From assembly GCA_947630255.1 (NCBI GenBank), contig CANRGU010000075.1:1-5901 (forward strand): 5,901 bases of DNA, written 5' to 3'. This DNA is from an uncultured Clostridia bacterium (GTDB lineage Bacteria > Bacillota > Clostridia > TANB77 > CAG-508). Both the position numbers and the translations under genes were made by a program. Position 1 is the first letter of the stretch, and every line of letters begins with the position of its first letter. This document shows positions 1 through 5,739 of the stretch, in pieces. The notes under the pieces are model-generated. The model searched no databases. It saw nothing but the letters and a program-made list of their open reading frames with translations, and had not been told where the DNA came from.

Positions 1-9
1 AAGACAAAG

Positions 10-32
10 AAAAAACTGAGCAAATTTGCTCA
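10..32 (-). terminator. Palindrome with T-run, second terminator-like hairpin
   Basis: TGAGCAAATTTGCTCA (17-32) is a perfect 16-bp palindrome. Read on the minus strand it is followed by G and a run of six T, which fits a short intrinsic terminator (6-bp stem, AATT loop). It could back up the hairpin at 139-189 or belong to a transcript whose gene lies outside the window. A perfect palindrome could also be a protein-binding operator. Confidence 0.45.
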
Positions 33-138
33 ATTTTACTTGAGAATTTTTGCACAGTTTTATTATACAATTTACAAATATTTAATAGTAAAATGTAATC
101 TCTGGTTTTCATTTCCTTTTTGCTACGCTTTTTAATGA

Positions 139-189
139 TAAAATAAAATGTAGAAAAGATGATATTTCTCTATGTCATCCTCCTACATT
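139..189 (-). terminator. Probable intrinsic terminator of the prepilin-like gene
   Basis: On the minus strand AATGTAGGAGGATGA (189-175) can pair with TCATCTTTTCTACATT (162-147) through Watson-Crick and G-U pairs with one bulge. The loop is 12 nt, and the 3' side runs into TTTTATTTTATC. It lies 41 nt after the stop codon at 230. The stem starts with the same ATGTAG core as the terminator at 1690-1740. Confidence 0.6.
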
Positions 190-229
190 ATTACTAACTC
201 ATATACAAAATTACACAAAATAGAACATT

Positions 230-1513
230 CTATTCCTTAATAAGAAATGTGTTTTCACCGTTACTTACCAGTTCAACACCTCCTGACAAAGTAATGACTG
301 GTCGAATTGACTTCGCGCAACCATAGAGATCACCTGTGGAATCGCATAGCTCCTCACTGGAGATCATATCTTCATCAATAGCGCAACATTCGAAATCGGC
401 ACAGACTCTTTCAAAATTGCCATAAAAAAATTCATGAACTGAGACGCTCCTCGACGAAACCCAATAAACGGAACCGTAGTCTACAGGAAGCAAATCACGA
501 TATTGTTTACAAAGGAATAAACTAGAATTATTCACGACTCTTGTCCAGCTGGTCTGCATGAAAGTTATCGATTTTTCAGCCAATAGCATCGAAGGCGAAT
601 CCACAGGTAAAGTCTGTTGGCTTAACTCCAGCAAACTTCCACTAACTCCGTCTACAGAACCAAACTTCTCATCCTTAAAGATTTGCGGGTAATACCTACA
701 TATTGGAGACGTACCCGGATAAGATGTCTCGGAGTCGCCATAATGAACGCCACCGGCACCATTCCAATAATTGTGGTAGTCCCAACCATTACTTTCTGCA
801 GATTCATCTAAGTTCATTACATTTTGTATATCTTCTATTTTCAAATTCTGTGCCGTTCCTTTTTTTGTTGTATATAATGTTTTAGATATTTTATCTATTA
901 AGTATACTGCATTGTTATATCCATTATAACCATATAAATACACTTTTGATGTTGTTGGCTTTGCACTTATTAATCTTATTTGTCCATCCTTTATATCTAA
1001 TACTCTCCATTTTAGGTCTTCCTTTGTTAATGGATATTCTGTGCCATATGTGTTTCCTGTATATCCTGAGTATTTCGTTAATTCTTCATATAAAGAATTT
1101 ATTTCTGACGTTTTATCTCCATTTGATTTAACGTATTTTTCATAATCTACGTAATCGCCTACTTTTAACTCTGATTTTTCTCCATCATATGTTATATTTC
1201 CATTTTTATCTTGTCCCCACTTTGATGGTTCGTCACTTTGATCTTCTGATGGATTACCTTTTAAATATTCATCTAAAGAATCATACCATGTATCTCCTAT
1301 TTTTATTCTTCCTGTGAGTAAATCTCTTTCTTGTATTTGGGCTTCTCCTGTTTTTGTTTTTGCTTCTTGTGCTTTACTTATTAAGCCTCCATTTAATGCC
1401 ACACTTATTGTTACGCCTACAAGTATGAGCATTACAATTATTGTGATTATTAGGGCTATTAGTGTGATACCTTTGGCATCTACTTTTTTGCATATTTTTG
1501 TTTTTTCTTTCAT
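230..1513 (-). CDS. Prepilin-like membrane-anchored protein with DUF6273-like ectodomain
   Basis: The start is taken as the ATG at 1513, because AAGGAG at 1526-1531 lies 12 nt upstream; the frame stays open to a TTG at 1555. From the ATG the product is 427 residues. A basic leader ends in Lys-Gly, followed by a hydrophobic helix beginning ITLIALIITIIV. This is a class III prepilin-type signal with Ala rather than Glu at position +5, as is usual in this clostridial family, so processing by a prepilin peptidase is uncertain. The ectodomain carries KVGDYVDY, then WRVLDI and LISAKP, and near the end YWVSSRS and IRPVITL, a pattern I recognise as DUF6273-like. It is probably exported and anchored at the cell surface; its ligand is unknown. 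All seven ectodomain cysteines lie in the C-terminal half. That half (about 240-790) is much GC-richer than the N-terminal half and uses AGG, CGA and CGT arginine codons. The gene has its own promoter and terminator. The gene call is firm; the function is unknown. Confidence 0.8.
   Translation of the reverse strand: MKEKTKICKKVDAKGITLIALIITIIVMLILVGVTISVALNGGLISKAQEAKTKTGEAQIQERDLLTGRIKIGDTWYDSLDEYLKGNPSEDQSDEPSKWGQDKNGNITYDGEKSELKVGDYVDYEKYVKSNGDKTSEINSLYEELTKYSGYTGNTYGTEYPLTKEDLKWRVLDIKDGQIRLISAKPTTSKVYLYGYNGYNNAVYLIDKISKTLYTTKKGTAQNLKIEDIQNVMNLDESAESNGWDYHNYWNGAGGVHYGDSETSYPGTSPICRYYPQIFKDEKFGSVDGVSGSLLELSQQTLPVDSPSMLLAEKSITFMQTSWTRVVNNSSLFLCKQYRDLLPVDYGSVYWVSSRSVSVHEFFYGNFERVCADFECCAIDEDMISSEELCDSTGDLYGCAKSIRPVITLSGGVELVSNGENTFLIKE
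240..795 (-). other. GC-rich 3' cassette within the prepilin-like gene
   Basis: Base composition changes inside the open reading frame. I counted 25 G+C of 60 in 421-480 and again in 661-720, but 14 of 60 in 841-900 and 17 of 60 in 901-960. Codon choice changes too, with TCG, GTC, GGT, AGG and CGT appearing where the 5' half uses A/T-ending codons. The boundary is approximate. The reading frame is continuous, so this is a mosaic gene rather than a broken one. Acquisition of a foreign or shuffled C-terminal module is inferred. Confidence 0.55.
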
Positions 1514-1593
1514 ATGTGTTTTTATCTCCTTCATTTGTTTTTTTCTTTTTTCCAAATTTTCTTGTTTTTATGTCTATTTTAATTTACATATAT

Positions 1594-1622
1594 ATAATAT
1601 ATTATCTTTTTTTCATTGTCAA
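1594..1622 (-). promoter_or_regulatory. Sigma-A-type promoter for the prepilin-like gene
   Basis: The minus strand has an exact TTGACA -35 box (1622-1617), a 17-nt spacer and TATTAT as -10 (1599-1594). Initiation would fall near 1587, giving an untranslated leader of about 75 nt before the ATG at 1513. Because a terminator lies upstream at 1690-1740, the gene is probably transcribed independently of the transketolase operon. Confidence 0.75.
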
Positions 1623-1686
1623 TATTTTTTGACTATTTGTTATATATTTGTAATATTTCTATGAAAATTCTTTGTTTCGTAGATGA

Positions 1687-1740
1687 TAAAAAAATATGTA
1701 GAAAAAATAACACTTATTTGCTATTCTTCTACATATTTTT
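1687..1740 (-). terminator. Intrinsic terminator of the transketolase operon
   Basis: A perfect 14-bp inverted repeat, AAAAATATGTAGAA (1690-1703) and TTCTACATATTTTT (1727-1740), encloses a 23-nt loop. On the minus strand the stem ends in an extended T run followed by ATC. The stem contains the ATG-TAG that ends the orphan coding fragment at 1729-1851. The A run on the other side means it could also work for plus-strand transcription, although no plus-strand gene was found. Confidence 0.7.
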
Positions 1741-1851
1741 ACTGTTAGACGAGGCTGCAAATTGCCCATCTGGATCCATGATAGACCAATCCTGTTCGCT
1801 CAGACCATATTTCGTACCGGAAATGCCATATACATAACCATATAAATATAC
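1729..1851 (-). pseudogene. Orphan C-terminal fragment of a prepilin-like/DUF6273-type protein
   Basis: A 40-codon open stretch with no usable start begins VYLYGYVYG and ends SSNSKNM before TAG at 1729. Its first six codons match those encoding VYLYGY in the intact downstream gene: 17 of 18 nt are identical between 1834-1851 and 926-943. After that the sequences diverge. The fragment is GC-rich (29 of 60 in 1741-1800) in an AT-rich surround, with codons such as CTG, AGC, GCC and TCG, like the GC-rich half of the intact gene. It lies 18 nt after the transketolase C-subunit stop, in the same frame. It is best read as the 3' remnant of a second family member, or as a silent cassette; translation is not expected. 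Confidence 0.55.
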
Positions 1852-1869
1852 AATAAAATGTAAATATTT

Positions 1870-2800
1870 CTAACTTTTCACTATTTTTATAATATCTTCT
1901 GCTGTTAGTTCAAAATATTTTAATAATTCTTTTGCAGATGCAGATGTTCCAAACCTATCTTTAACACCCATTCTAATAAGCTTTGCTGGATATTTGTCTG
2001 TAAGCACTTCTGAAATTGCGCTTCCGCAAGCCCCCAATTATACTATGATCTTCTACTGATATTAGTTTTTTTGTCTCTTTGGCACATTTTATAATTAATT
2101 CTTCATCTATAGGTTTTATTGTATGAACATCCACTACTCTTATATCAATTCCCTCTTTTAAAAGCTCTTCTTTTGCTTTAATTGCTTCTGAAACAGTCAC
2201 TCCAGTTGCAAATACAGTAGCATCTATTCCATCTCCTATTTGAACTCCCTTTCCGAATTCAAATTTTTGTGTTTCATCATATATTAAAGGTGTGGCATAC
2301 CTGCATAGTCTTAAATATACTGGACCATCCATTTTAGAAATTTCTTCTACAGCCCATTTTGTTTCAGCATCATCTGATGTGCACATAACACGCATGTTAG
2401 GAATTCCCCTCATCAATTCTAAATCTTCTATCATTTGATGAGTGGCACCATCTTCTCCTACTGTAACTCCTGCATGTGATGCACATATTTTTACATTCAA
2501 CTCAGGATATGCTATGCTATTTCTTATTTGGTCGTAGGCCCTTCCACACGCAAACATTGCAAATGAGCTAGCAAAAGGAATCTTGCCAAATGTAGCAAGT
2601 CCTGCGGCTGTAGACATCATATCCTGCTCGGATATACCCATGTCAAAAAATCTATTTGGGAATTTTTTCGCAAATATAGATGTTTTTGTTGCTCCCGAAA
2701 GGTCTGCATCTAAAACAACTATATTCTCATTTTTTTCTCCTATCTGTGCTAATTTTTCTCCGTAACTTTGTCTTGTCGCCTTAATAATTTCTAGGTTCAT
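1870..2800 (-). CDS. Transketolase, C-terminal subunit (needs +1 frameshift at 2026)
   Basis: This is the pyrimidine-binding and C-terminal half of a two-gene transketolase. With the N-terminal subunit it would transfer two-carbon ketol units between sugar phosphates using thiamine diphosphate, in the non-oxidative pentose phosphate pathway in the cytoplasm. Start at ATG 2800: AGGAGG lies 7 nt upstream, and the ATG overlaps the PHP gene's stop as ATGA. Visible motifs are VVLDADLSG (28-36), GISEQD with the expected cofactor-activating Glu58, ASHAGVTVGEDGATHQ (107-122) and EDHSIIGGL (to Leu258). After Leu258 the zero frame reads CGG, diverges and stops at 1973. Skipping one base (plus-strand g2026) gives GSAISEVLTDKYP and an intact C-terminus ending IVKS at TAG 1870, for 309 residues, a normal subunit length. 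No other lesion is seen. It is either recoded or a single-indel pseudogene; I favour recoding because the partner gene has the same feature. Confidence 0.85.
2023..2029 (-). other. Candidate +1 recoding site TTG CGG A in transketolase C subunit
   Basis: Minus-strand TTG-CGG-A: Leu in the P site, zero-frame CGG (2026-2024), and shifted codon GGA (2025-2023) giving Gly259 of the conserved GGLGSA motif. A GGGGG run precedes it by 3 nt (ATT GGG GGC TTG CGG A). It could act as a Shine-Dalgarno-like stimulator, as in the release factor 2 recoding site, but here it encodes the conserved Gly-Gly in any case. The site is not a homopolymer indel. The need for a shift is seen directly; programmed recoding is inferred. 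Confidence 0.6.
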
Positions 2801-3693
2801 ACAATAGCCTCCTCTTTGTACCACGCTTCTATTATATTATCAGGTATTTTGAGATTTCCTTTTCCTATTCCTATTTCTATAGAAGGTTTTCTTTTTCCGT
2901 GAAAATCTGTTCCACCACTTGTATACAAATTATTTTTTTTGCAAAATTCTAACAACTCTTTGGTTTGCTCGTCTGTAAAATTACTATAATAACATTCTAT
3001 TCCATCTAAATTGCTATCTTTTAATAATTGTTTTATATATTCAATTTTATTATCAATCCATTTATATTCATAAACATGTGCTAAGAATGCTTTTCCACCT
3101 GCTAAATGCACTTGTTCTACAGTTTGAGCAGGTGATGGATAGTCATCTTTTTTATCTAAGAAAAACATATTGTTTCTATTATATACATAATCTTTTTTAA
3201 AATTACTAAAACATTCCCATAAATCTTTGGGTACTTTTGCTTCATTTTCCGGGTGTTTTTTGAGTTCGTTATAAAAAACTACACTGCCCCAATCTCGGTC
3301 TTTATCCCACTCAATAGTTTCTATTGGATCTAATACCAACCCATACCCCCTTGCTTGTTTATAAAAATGTTTTAAATTTTTTGTTTCCAAAAATCTATGA
3401 GTTTTTTCTTTGTAATTTTTCTCTAAGTACTCATCAAATTTATCTATATTTATATTATAAGCTAAAATATCTATTACTCTATCTTTATAATAATTTTTAA
3501 GCTCCACACCTGGTATTATTTTACCAGAATAATAATCTTTTACATTAATTTCTCTTAACTCACCATAGCCATTTAGGCTTTCATGGTCTGTTATAGATAT
3601 ATACGATAATTTTTGTTTTTCTGCTCTTTTTAGTATTTCTACTACATCTTCTGAACCATCTGAATTATTAGTATGAATATGTAAATCAATCAT
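2797..3693 (-). CDS. PHP-domain metal-dependent phosphoesterase
   Basis: A 298-residue protein with the full set of PHP metal-ligand motifs: HIHTNNSDGS (His5, His7, Asp12), ITDHES (Asp36, His37), PGVELKN (Glu64), LAHVYEY (His206), GIECYYS (Glu233) and GGTDFHG (Asp263, His265). The family hydrolyses phosphate esters or phosphodiesters with bound divalent metals. The arrangement is closest to stand-alone TrpH/YciV-type members, some of which act on 3',5'-bisnucleotides or RNA 5' ends; the substrate here cannot be read from sequence. A central insert of about residues 85-185, rich in Lys, Asp and aromatics, separates the N- and C-terminal motif blocks. ATG 3693 has AAAGGAG 9 nt upstream and lies 25 nt after the N-subunit stop; the stop overlaps the next start. 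Its position between the two transketolase halves implies co-translation with them and perhaps a role in sugar-phosphate metabolism. No frameshift and no CGG codon are present. Confidence 0.85.
   Translation of the reverse strand: MIDLHIHTNNSDGSEDVVEILKRAEKQKLSYISITDHESLNGYGELREINVKDYYSGKIIPGVELKNYYKDRVIDILAYNINIDKFDEYLEKNYKEKTHRFLETKNLKHFYKQARGYGLVLDPIETIEWDKDRDWGSVVFYNELKKHPENEAKVPKDLWECFSNFKKDYVYNRNNMFFLDKKDDYPSPAQTVEQVHLAGGKAFLAHVYEYKWIDNKIEYIKQLLKDSNLDGIECYYSNFTDEQTKELLEFCKKNNLYTSGGTDFHGKRKPSIEIGIGKGNLKIPDNIIEAWYKEEAIV
2808..2813 (-). promoter_or_regulatory. Ribosome binding site fixing the transketolase C-subunit start
   Basis: AGGAGG stands 7 nt before the ATG at 2800, inside the last codons of the PHP gene. 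It rules out the in-frame start further upstream at 2824, which has no such site and would add eight residues atypical of the family. Confidence 0.8.
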
Positions 3694-3718
3694 CTATTAT
3701 TTCTCCTTTATATTTTTT

Positions 3719-4550
3719 CTATATGATTTTATGTGTTAGCTCTTCCATTGCTAATTTATATTCTTCGTCCTTTGGCGCTTTTCCGTGCCAGTCAGCTACA
3801 TTTTCCATAAAAGATACGCCTTTACCTTTTATAGTTTTTGCAATTATAACTGTAGGTTTTCCCTTTACATTTTTAGCTTTGTTTAATGCGTTAATAATTT
3901 GATTCATATCATGTCCATCAATGCTTATTACCTCAAATCCAAAGCTTTTAAACTTTTCATCTAATGGATATATGCTCATAACATTTTCAACTTCTCCATC
4001 AATTTGTAAATTATTATTATCAACTATTAAGCATAAATTATCTAGTTTGTAATGGCTAGAAGTCATTGCTGCTTCCCATATTTGTCCTTCTTGTAATTCT
4101 CCATCTCCACATATGCAATACACTCTAATTCCTTCATGATTTAATTTTGATGCAATTGCCATACCATTTGCAACAGATAATCCTTGTCCGAAGAGAACCT
4201 GTAGACATATCTACTCCAGATACATTTTTCATATCTGGATGCCCTTGTAGCATTCCTCCAAGTTTTCGTAATTTTTTTAGCTCACTTTTATCAAAATATC
4301 CTTTTTCAGCCAAAACACTATATAATGCAGGCGCCACATGTCCTTTTGATAATACGAGTCTATCTCTCGAGCTAGCCATAGGTTTCTTTTCATCAATGTT
4401 CATTTGGTTAAAATAAAGAACTGTTAATATATCTGCAATTGATAATGAGCCACCTGGATGCCCAGACTTTGCATTATATACGCCTTCTATAATTCCTATT
4501 CTCACTCTATTTGCTATTTTTTCTAACTCACTTATATCAGTAACTTTCAA
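3719..4550 (-). CDS. Transketolase, N-terminal subunit (needs +1 frameshift at 4190)
   Basis: This is the thiamine-diphosphate- and Mg-binding half of a two-gene transketolase, partner of the subunit encoded two genes downstream. Motifs from the TTG start at 4550: SGHPGGSLS (29-37), SRDRLVLSKGHVAPALY (61-77, conserved His71), GVDMSTGSL (to Leu120), then after a one-base skip GQGLSVANGMAIASK, GDGE at 148-151 and the paired Asn motif DNNN at 177-180, together the diphosphate/Mg site, and WHGKAP near the end. In the zero frame, CGG after Leu120 leads off-family and stops at 4134. Omitting one base (plus-strand g4190) restores STGSLGQGLS, one of the most conserved stretches of the family, and gives 276 residues, the usual subunit size. 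Both sides of the junction are otherwise intact. It is the first gene of an operon with the PHP and C-subunit genes. It is either recoded or carries a one-base insertion. Confidence 0.85.
4187..4193 (-). other. Candidate +1 recoding site CTT CGG A in transketolase N subunit
   Basis: Minus-strand CTT-CGG-A: Leu120 in CTT (4193-4191), zero-frame CGG (4190-4188) and shifted GGA (4189-4187) for Gly121 of GSLGQGLS. The arrangement is very close to the yeast Ty1 +1 site CUU-AGG-C, where a slow rare Arg codon after CUU makes the ribosome move to the overlapping Gly codon. No homopolymer is present that would explain an indel. The frame change is seen in the sequence; the mechanism is inferred. Confidence 0.6.
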
Positions 4551-4558
4551 GAATCTCA

Positions 4559-4564
4559 CTCCTT
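4559..4564 (-). promoter_or_regulatory. Ribosome binding site selecting a TTG start for transketolase N subunit
   Basis: AAGGAG (4564-4559) lies 8 nt before TTG 4550 but overlaps the first base of the only upstream in-frame candidate, GTG 4559. The GTG therefore cannot use this site, and TTG is preferred. The resulting protein begins MKVTDISELE. Confidence 0.7.
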
Positions 4565-4574
4565 ACTTGTTTAT

Positions 4575-4583
4575 TCTATACCA
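4575..4583 (-). promoter_or_regulatory. Possible extended -10 promoter for the transketolase operon
   Basis: TGG-TATAGA (4583-4575, minus strand) is followed by AT and resembles an extended -10 element. It lies between the rpsR terminator and the transketolase N-subunit start. The hexamer at -35 spacing (about TGTAGA) is a poor match. Some promoter is expected here because a terminator lies upstream, but initiation from this element would leave a leader of only about 18 nt. Confidence 0.35.
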
Positions 4584-4616
4584 TAATTAAATTATTTTCT
4601 ACATTTTTAAAAAAAT

Positions 4617-4650
4617 ACTAAAAAAAGAACAGAAATAAAATCTGTTCTTT
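4617..4650 (-). terminator. Intrinsic terminator after rpsR
   Basis: On the minus strand AAAGAACAGA (4650-4641), a 7-nt loop and TCTGTTCTTT (4633-4624) form a perfect 10-bp stem continuing into a T run. It begins 6 nt after the rpsR stop and separates the ribosomal-protein operon from the transketolase operon. Confidence 0.85.
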
Positions 4651-4655
4651 AAATA

Positions 4656-4946
4656 TTAATTTTGTGTGTATGGCAATATAGCTATATGTCTTGCTCTTTT
4701 TATAGCTTGTGTAATATCTCTTTGATGTTTTGCGCAAGCACCTGTTGCTCTTCTTGGTAATATTTTACCTTTTTCATTTATGAATTTTTTTAATTGATCA
4801 GCATTTTTATAATCTAATACAAAATCTTTATTGCTGCACATTACACATACTTTTTTTCTTATTTTTCTAAATCTTGGATTAAAGTCATCATCACTATTAT
4901 TGTTTCTTCTTCTATTATTTTTTGAGTTTTGTTTTCTATCTGACAT
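4656..4946 (-). CDS. rpsR: 30S ribosomal protein S18
   Basis: A 96-residue protein whose core matches bacterial S18: KILPRRATGACAKHQRDITQAIKRARHIAILPYT at residues 61-94. S18 binds the 30S platform next to S6 and 16S rRNA. The first 30 residues are a lineage-specific basic and Asn/Asp-rich extension (RRRNNNSDDD). Cys34 and Cys37 (CVMC) with Cys71 and His74 (CAKH) form a plausible C-x2-C...C-x2-H metal site, so this looks like the zinc-binding form of S18. Start at ATG 4946, preceded by a GGGGGG run and AAAATTAA. It is the last gene of the rpsF-ssb-rpsR operon, 34 nt after ssb, with a terminator directly downstream. Arginines are mostly AGA and none is CGG. Confidence 0.97.
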   Translation of the reverse strand: MSDRKQNSKNNRRRNNNSDDDFNPRFRKIRKKVCVMCSNKDFVLDYKNADQLKKFINEKGKILPRRATGACAKHQRDITQAIKRARHIAILPYTQN

Positions 4947-4980
4947 TTAATTTTCCCCCCTTCTCAATAATTTCTAATCT

Positions 4981-5397
4981 CTAGAATGGCAATTCGTCAT
5001 CTGAAGATGTTGTAAATTCAGAGTTTTCAGAAACACTATTTCCAAATGTATTTTCAAAATTTGATGTGTCTCCATCTCTTTTGCTATCTGCAAAATATGC
5101 TTCTTCTGCTATAACTTCTGTAACATAGTGTTTTTGTCCTTGATCATCTTCCCAATTTCTTGTTTGAATTCTACCTACCACTCCAACTTGTTGTCCTTTT
5201 TTAAAATATTTGCTACAAAATTCTCCTGTTTTATTCCAAGCTACAATATTTATAAAATCGGCTTGTCTTTCTTCTCCTTGTTTTGCAAATCTTCTATTTA
5301 CCGCTAATGAGAAAGATGCAACTAATGTATTATTAGTTTGAGTATACCTTACCTCTGGATCTCTTGTAAGCCTGCCCATTAAAATTACTTTATTCAT
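4981..5397 (-). CDS. ssb: Single-stranded DNA-binding protein
   Basis: A 138-residue SSB. The N-terminal OB-fold is clear: MNKVILMGRLTRDPEVRYT, then VASFSLAVNR, DFINIVAWNKTGEFCSKYFKKGQQVGVVGRIQTR and VTEVIAEEAYF (about residues 1-103). A short, flexible, Ser/Asn/Glu-rich linker follows and the protein ends in the acidic tip DDELPF, used by the family to recruit replication and repair partners. It coats single-stranded DNA, normally as a tetramer. ATG 5397 lies 4 nt after the rpsF stop, and its AGGAGG ribosome site is formed by the last Glu codons of rpsF, so the two are likely translationally coupled. The position between S6 and S18 genes is the classic Firmicutes order. Confidence 0.97.
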   Translation of the reverse strand: MNKVILMGRLTRDPEVRYTQTNNTLVASFSLAVNRRFAKQGEERQADFINIVAWNKTGEFCSKYFKKGQQVGVVGRIQTRNWEDDQGQKHYVTEVIAEEAYFADSKRDGDTSNFENTFGNSVSENSEFTTSSDDELPF

Positions 5398-5401
5398 AAT
5401 T

Positions 5402-5686
5402 TTATTCCTCCTCTTTAACTACGATAAATTTTATTACTTCGTCTGTAATTCTATATACTCTTTCTAGTTCAGCAATTTCTTCTGGTTTAGATTCAAATTT
5501 GAATACAACATAATATCCTTCTTTGTTCTTTTTGATTTCATAAGCTAATTTCTTTTTGCCTATTTCTTCTACTGAACTTACTTTACCATTATTATTAATT
5601 AAATTTGAGAACTTTTCTATTAAAGCTTTTATGCTTTCTGTCTCTAAATTTGGATTAATAATGATAACACTTTCGTATTTATTCAT
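5402..5686 (-). CDS. rpsF: 30S ribosomal protein S6
   Basis: A 94-residue protein with the S6 fold: MNKYESVIIINPNLE, then KKKLAYEIKKNKEGYYVVFKFES and RVYRITDEVIKFIVVKEEE. It binds the central domain of 16S rRNA together with S18, encoded two genes downstream. The start is set at ATG 5686, preceded by AGGAGGTGA. The frame stays open upstream to an ATG at 5761, but those codons lie in the leader hairpin and show no similarity to S6, so the longer form is rejected. It is the first gene of the operon; the length is typical of the family. Confidence 0.97.
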   Translation of the reverse strand: MNKYESVIIINPNLETESIKALIEKFSNLINNNGKVSSVEEIGKKKLAYEIKKNKEGYYVVFKFESKPEEIAELERVYRITDEVIKFIVVKEEE

Positions 5687-5696
5687 TATTACTTCA

Positions 5697-5702
5697 CCTC
5701 CT
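5697..5702 (-). promoter_or_regulatory. Ribosome binding site fixing the rpsF start
   Basis: AGGAGG, extended as AGGAGGTGA, lies just upstream of ATG 5686 and complements the 16S rRNA 3' end perfectly. It decides against the upstream in-frame ATG at 5761. Confidence 0.85.
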
Positions 5703-5739
5703 CTTGGATTATAACCCATATAGTATATATGAGTAAGGA

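Noticed and set aside
240..795. Diversity-generating retroelement variable region in the prepilin-like gene
   Set aside because: The GC-rich, exposed C-terminus invites the idea, but no reverse transcriptase, template repeat or accessory gene is in the window, and no adenine-substitution pattern can be judged from one copy.
1314..1664. Plus-strand 116-codon open frame, plus other plus-strand frames at 703-885, 946-1131, 1616-1837, 2583-2765 and 4147-4416
   Set aside because: They lie opposite well-supported minus-strand genes or AT-rich leader sequence, are mostly low-complexity hydrophobic translations, and lack ribosome binding sites or recognisable domains.
1870..4550. Transketolase genes as ordinary pseudogenes or sequencing errors
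   Set aside because: Not excluded, but disfavoured: the sites are not homopolymers, each gene has exactly one lesion, both have the same CGGA context, and all catalytic motifs and the operon arrangement are intact.
5708..5713. Exact TATAAT on the minus strand just before rpsF
   Set aside because: It has no convincing -35 box, and initiation would fall within the ribosome binding site, leaving almost no leader.
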